Positions 61,122 through 64,000 of a DNA stretch of 64,000 nt are shown here, in pieces. Positions within the stretch are counted from its first letter, which is position 1; each line of letters opens with the position of its first letter. Source of the stretch: JABMMZ01 sp040386935 (GTDB taxonomy: Bacteria > Bacteroidota > Bacteroidia > NS11-12g > UBA955); assembly GCA_040386935.1 (NCBI GenBank), contig JAZKEQ010000014.1, positions 1 to 64,000 on the forward strand, given 5' to 3'. The notes under the pieces were generated by a model. The model did no database searches. It was not told where the DNA came from and saw only the letters and a program-made list of their open reading frames with translations. The translations under genes were made by a program, and so were the position numbers.

Positions 61122-62427
61122 TATTTGTATAAACTCATGCCAGCAGCCGCAAGTGACGTTTGAAAAAGACATCTCCCCTATTATATTCAAAAACTGCACC
61201 CCTTGCCACCGTCCTAATGGTGGAGGACCATTTTCATTTCTCTCATACCATGATGTGGCTAAAAGAGCTAAAATGGTGGCCCACGTTACAAGCATTCGCT
61301 ACATGCCACCCTGGCCTGCAGATGAACATTATTCGCATTTTGTAAATGAACGCATATTAACCGAAGCAGAAATTGCCGCTATACAACAGTGGTATAAAAC
61401 AGGTGCCGCTGCAGGTGATACTTCAACCATCCATCCGCCAGATTATACCTATCACTCCGTATTAGGCAAGCCCGACATGATTATTCCTATTGAGCCTGTA
61501 GCCATACAAAATAACAACCTCGACCGTTTTTACCTGATAAAAATCCCCTATCAACTACCCCAAAATACTTTTGTTAAAGCAGTTGAATATATACCGGGAC
61601 AGGCGGCAATAGTCCATCATGTCAATGGCCATTTACTGCAATTTAATACAACCACTTCAGCATTTAAAGGCAACAGAATTCTAGAAACCAATGACCATGA
61701 TTTTTTTAAAAAATTCAATGAATTGCAATTGCTCAATACTGATGGCAGTTTACCAAACAGAGTGCATTCAGCCTTTAATTATTTACCCGGCAGTTATGGG
61801 GTTAAGTATCCTGACGGTATAGGTGGTTTTATGCTGCCCCAGAACGGCTGCTTTGTTGCTAATGACATTCACTATGGCCCTAGCACAAAAAGCTTGACAG
61901 ATAGTTCTAAATTGTTTGTCTATTTTTCGAAAACACCACCCAAACGTCCGACATCCGAAATAATGTTGGGCACCAATGGTGTGTCGCCTATTGTTCCACC
62001 ATTGCAAATACCTGCAAATACAATTACCAGTCATATAACTGAGGTTACAATCTTCAACGACATCTCCATTCTTACTATCAACCCACACATGCATTTGATT
62101 GGAAAATCTTTTAAAGCCTATGTTCTAAAACCCAATGGTGACACAATTCCACTTATTCATATTCCTGAGTGGCAATTCAGATGGCAATATTTTTATACTT
62201 TTACACACCCTGTGAAAGTGCCTAAAGGCAGTACAATCAGAGTGATTGCAACCTTTGACAATACAACTAAAAACCACAACAATCCATACAATCCGCCTCA
62301 GCTGATTGGAGAGCGAATGGAAAATGGCGGAGCCAGCATGCGAACAACCGATGAGATGCTACAATTCATCATCACCTATCTTCCTTATGAAAAAGGCGAT
62401 GAAAACATTAACCTTAATACACCATGA
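61063..62427 (+). CDS. lipoprotein with c-type haem motif and copper type II monooxygenase-like fold
   Basis: A 454-residue predicted lipoprotein (lipobox INSC, Cys26). A cytochrome c haem site is at NCTPCHRP (Cys45, Cys48, His49), followed by the family features YMPPWPADEHYSHF and LTEAEIAAIQQWYKTGA. The C-terminal ~270 residues resemble ascorbate-dependent copper type II monooxygenases (PHM/DBM): HHVNGHL supplies the HH pair and NPHMHLIGKSF the HxH metal site. The substrate is unknown. It overlaps the redoxin gene by 59 nt and the muramidase-like gene by 4 nt (ATGA). Confidence 0.85.
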   Translation: MCLSKFQKLLLSAVLLSLSSICINSCQQPQVTFEKDISPIIFKNCTPCHRPNGGGPFSFLSYHDVAKRAKMVAHVTSIRYMPPWPADEHYSHFVNERILTEAEIAAIQQWYKTGAAAGDTSTIHPPDYTYHSVLGKPDMIIPIEPVAIQNNNLDRFYLIKIPYQLPQNTFVKAVEYIPGQAAIVHHVNGHLLQFNTTTSAFKGNRILETNDHDFFKKFNELQLLNTDGSLPNRVHSAFNYLPGSYGVKYPDGIGGFMLPQNGCFVANDIHYGPSTKSLTDSSKLFVYFSKTPPKRPTSEIMLGTNGVSPIVPPLQIPANTITSHITEVTIFNDISILTINPHMHLIGKSFKAYVLKPNGDTIPLIHIPEWQFRWQYFYTFTHPVKVPKGSTIRVIATFDNTTKNHNNPYNPPQLIGERMENGGASMRTTDEMLQFIITYLPYEKGDENINLNTP

Positions 62428-63068
62428 AACAACTGAAAGGATTATTCATACTATTTCTAATTTTGGCGCTTGCTGTAGCCACTGTCATTTATATTATCCC
62501 CTATTTTCAAAACAAGAAAAACATCAATATAGAGGACCGCAAAAGCGGATTAGAAATGGTTGCAAAAAACTATGGCAACACCATTGACAGTTGTGCTACT
62601 TTATTCAAACTTTCACCTCAGTATCTGAAAGCCTTGTGTATGTTGGAATGCGGTGGCAGAAAAGTATTTGATCAGCGATTCGAGCCACATGTTTATGAGA
62701 AATTAAAAAAAGTAAAAACCGGACAGCTTGAAAATTACGAGCATGTCACTCAGGCCATGTTGTTAGAAGCCAATGATGATGCGTTAAAAAATCTTGCCAG
62801 CAGTTGGGGCCCTTTTCAACTGATGGGATACAAATGCTTATTACTGGACATTAAAGTAAAAGATATCAGAGGAGACAATGCGGTGTACTTTGGCACCAAA
62901 TGGATAGACATGACCTATGGAGATTATCTCAAAAATAAAAAATATAGAGATGCATTCCACATTCACAATACAGGTATCCCTTACCCTTCATTGGGCAAAC
63001 CGCGTACATACGATGCAGACTATTGTCCGAGAGGATTAAAGTATATGGAATACTTCAAGATAAATTAA
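62424..63068 (+). CDS. membrane-anchored lysozyme/muramidase-like protein
   Basis: A 214-residue protein with one N-terminal helix (about 5-28) and a periplasmic lysozyme-superfamily-like domain. The probable catalytic Glu75 is in LCMLECGGRK, the second core motif is SSWGPFQLMGYK, and the end HNTGIPYPSLGKP resembles N-acetylmuramidase/SLT-type enzymes. Activity is inferred from these motifs only. The third gene of the redoxin/haem-copper operon, coupled by an ATGA overlap. Confidence 0.72.
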   Translation: MKQLKGLFILFLILALAVATVIYIIPYFQNKKNINIEDRKSGLEMVAKNYGNTIDSCATLFKLSPQYLKALCMLECGGRKVFDQRFEPHVYEKLKKVKTGQLENYEHVTQAMLLEANDDALKNLASSWGPFQLMGYKCLLLDIKVKDIRGDNAVYFGTKWIDMTYGDYLKNKKYRDAFHIHNTGIPYPSLGKPRTYDADYCPRGLKYMEYFKIN

Positions 63069-63088
63069 TAGCAATCTACAATGTTTGA

Positions 63089-64000
63089 TTAAAACACATT
63101 GTAACAACCCTGCATAGATCTGGCTTTTTCATCCTTCCACTTGTTGAAAGATTTTCTGAAGCTGAAATCTGACAAATCGCTGAAAGCAATACCAATGAAT
63201 ACATCAGCATCTTTTACACCGCGGGTATACAAGAAAGATGCAATGCTATTGCTGCCGAAATACAATGGACCCAAACGCACTGAAGTACCAACACGCAAAG
63301 CGCGGTAATCGTATTGCAACATTACAGGAACAGACAATTCAAAAAAGCGGTACTCCCAACGCGGAGCAACCATAATTGCACTTTGATAACGGCTGTTATT
63401 CGATAATTTTTTTCTTAAACTTTGGGTAATGACACCACTCACAAACAGGTTTTTGCGCAATTGAAAATCAGCACTTATTACTAATCGTGTAGGCAATCCA
63501 ACTTTATACTCTCCGGTATAATTTCTAACAGATGTAAATTTATTCAGAAATGAATCTGCTAAAGTTTCATAATTAGTATTACCTGCCACAGAATTTCTAT
63601 AGGCTGCATCAACAGAAATACCTATTGGTGCAGTTATTTTTACATCATGGAATTCTGCATCACTGTAGTTAATTGCTCCGATATCCATTATTGACAATCC
63701 AAATTTCCCGAAATATTTTGTTTGGTGTTTGCTATAACCACCCTGACGTTTTGTTGCTTTTTTATGAAAAACATAGGTAGCCCCTAAGTCGACACCCCAT
63801 CCTTTACCTACGCTATTACCATAAGTCACCATTTGCAAAGTTGCCGGTTGCAACACAACACTGTCAGTACTGATTGTAGTGAGCTCCATGCCTGAATTAT
63901 ACAAAAAGAATCCCGGCATACCCCAATTTCGTTTAATACTCGCGCCTAGTAACAATTGTCGGTTCCATTCCAAATCTATTGTTTTTGCGACATTGATACC
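63089..64000 (-). CDS. outer-membrane beta-barrel protein (DUF5723-like), 5' part outside window
   Basis: Partial gene, open through the window edge (reading GINVAKTIDLEWNR at the right end). At least 303 residues of alternating beta strands with GWGVDLGATYVFHKK, FGLSIMDIGAINY, LVISADFQLRKNLFVSGVI and LRVGTSVRLGPLYFGSNSI. This matches, from memory, the Bacteroidota barrel family DUF5723; PorP/SprF is a less likely alternative. The C-terminal tail after the last strand is basic (FNKWKDEKARS). Confidence 0.75.
   Translation of the reverse strand, partial: GINVAKTIDLEWNRQLLLGASIKRNWGMPGFFLYNSGMELTTISTDSVVLQPATLQMVTYGNSVGKGWGVDLGATYVFHKKATKRQGGYSKHQTKYFGKFGLSIMDIGAINYSDAEFHDVKITAPIGISVDAAYRNSVAGNTNYETLADSFLNKFTSVRNYTGEYKVGLPTRLVISADFQLRKNLFVSGVITQSLRKKLSNNSRYQSAIMVAPRWEYRFFELSVPVMLQYDYRALRVGTSVRLGPLYFGSNSIASFLYTRGVKDADVFIGIAFSDLSDFSFRKSFNKWKDEKARSMQGCYNVF

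Noticed and set aside
1..64000. CRISPR arrays, insertion sequences, prophage, attachment sites
   Set aside because: No spaced repeats, transposase or integrase frames, phage structural genes or tRNA-end duplications were seen; the single tRNA is followed by its terminator and normal genes.

Overview
The window is chromosomal DNA from a member of the Bacteroidota, probably near the Chitinophagia/Saprospiria branch; the exact lineage is inference. Three things point there. Promoters fit the Bacteroidota pattern TTTG-N19-TAnnTTTG, exact at metK and at the tRNA gene. Several proteins carry type IX secretion C-terminal sorting domains. Family types common in this phylum recur: S46 peptidase, the DUF1800/DUF1501 pair, DUF3857 proteins, AsmA and bacilliredoxin. 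A 10-N scaffold gap inside dnaX shows a draft or metagenome assembly. I see no CRISPR array, insertion sequence, prophage or plasmid gene.

Layout. 1-4.4 kb: partial S46 dipeptidyl-peptidase, a metallo-beta-lactamase-fold exonuclease, a small membrane protein and a medium-chain oxidoreductase. 4.4-11.1 kb (minus strand): sodium/solute symporter, LOG-family nucleotide hydrolase and two tandem DUF3857 proteins. 11-17.5 kb: lipoprotein, metK, the DUF1800/DUF1501 export pair and two small genes. 17.7-26.2 kb: DtxR-type regulator, HEAT, MmcQ and GT9 genes, a PolX-like protein, dprA and AsmA. 26.4-35.7 kb: panB, a translationally coupled pair of paralogous membrane proteins, ppk1 with an endonuclease/phosphatase-fold lipoprotein, tRNA-Leu(CAA), pirin, mdh and two thioredoxin-fold proteins. 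35.7-45.8 kb: a 1533-residue type IX-secreted protein, a PhoR/PhoB-like two-component pair, TlpA, gmhB, a GT2 polyprenol-phosphate glycosyltransferase, pdxH and bacilliredoxin. 45.9-53.2 kb: pckA, dnaX, guaA, a periplasmic binding protein and an RNA cytosine methyltransferase. 53.3-64 kb: two tandem secreted arylsulfotransferase-like proteins, a sigma/anti-sigma/Spy-like cassette, a divergent redoxin - haem/copper lipoprotein - muramidase-like operon, and a partial outer-membrane protein gene.

Most genes are housekeeping or envelope functions. The most notable points are these. In dnaX, an A10 run separates a short reading frame from the long one and is followed by hairpins, which suggests tau/gamma production by slippage; the same protein lacks the usual zinc-module cysteines. 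The PolX-like protein has lost two of three polymerase aspartates but keeps its PHP site. The redoxin gene overlaps the next gene's lipoprotein signal peptide by 59 nt. There are three tandem paralogue pairs (DUF3857, small membrane proteins, arylsulfotransferases). Many -7 boxes lie within 4-10 nt of the start codon, implying leaderless or nearly leaderless mRNAs, and these boxes create false TTG starts. Several genuine UUG starts are also likely.
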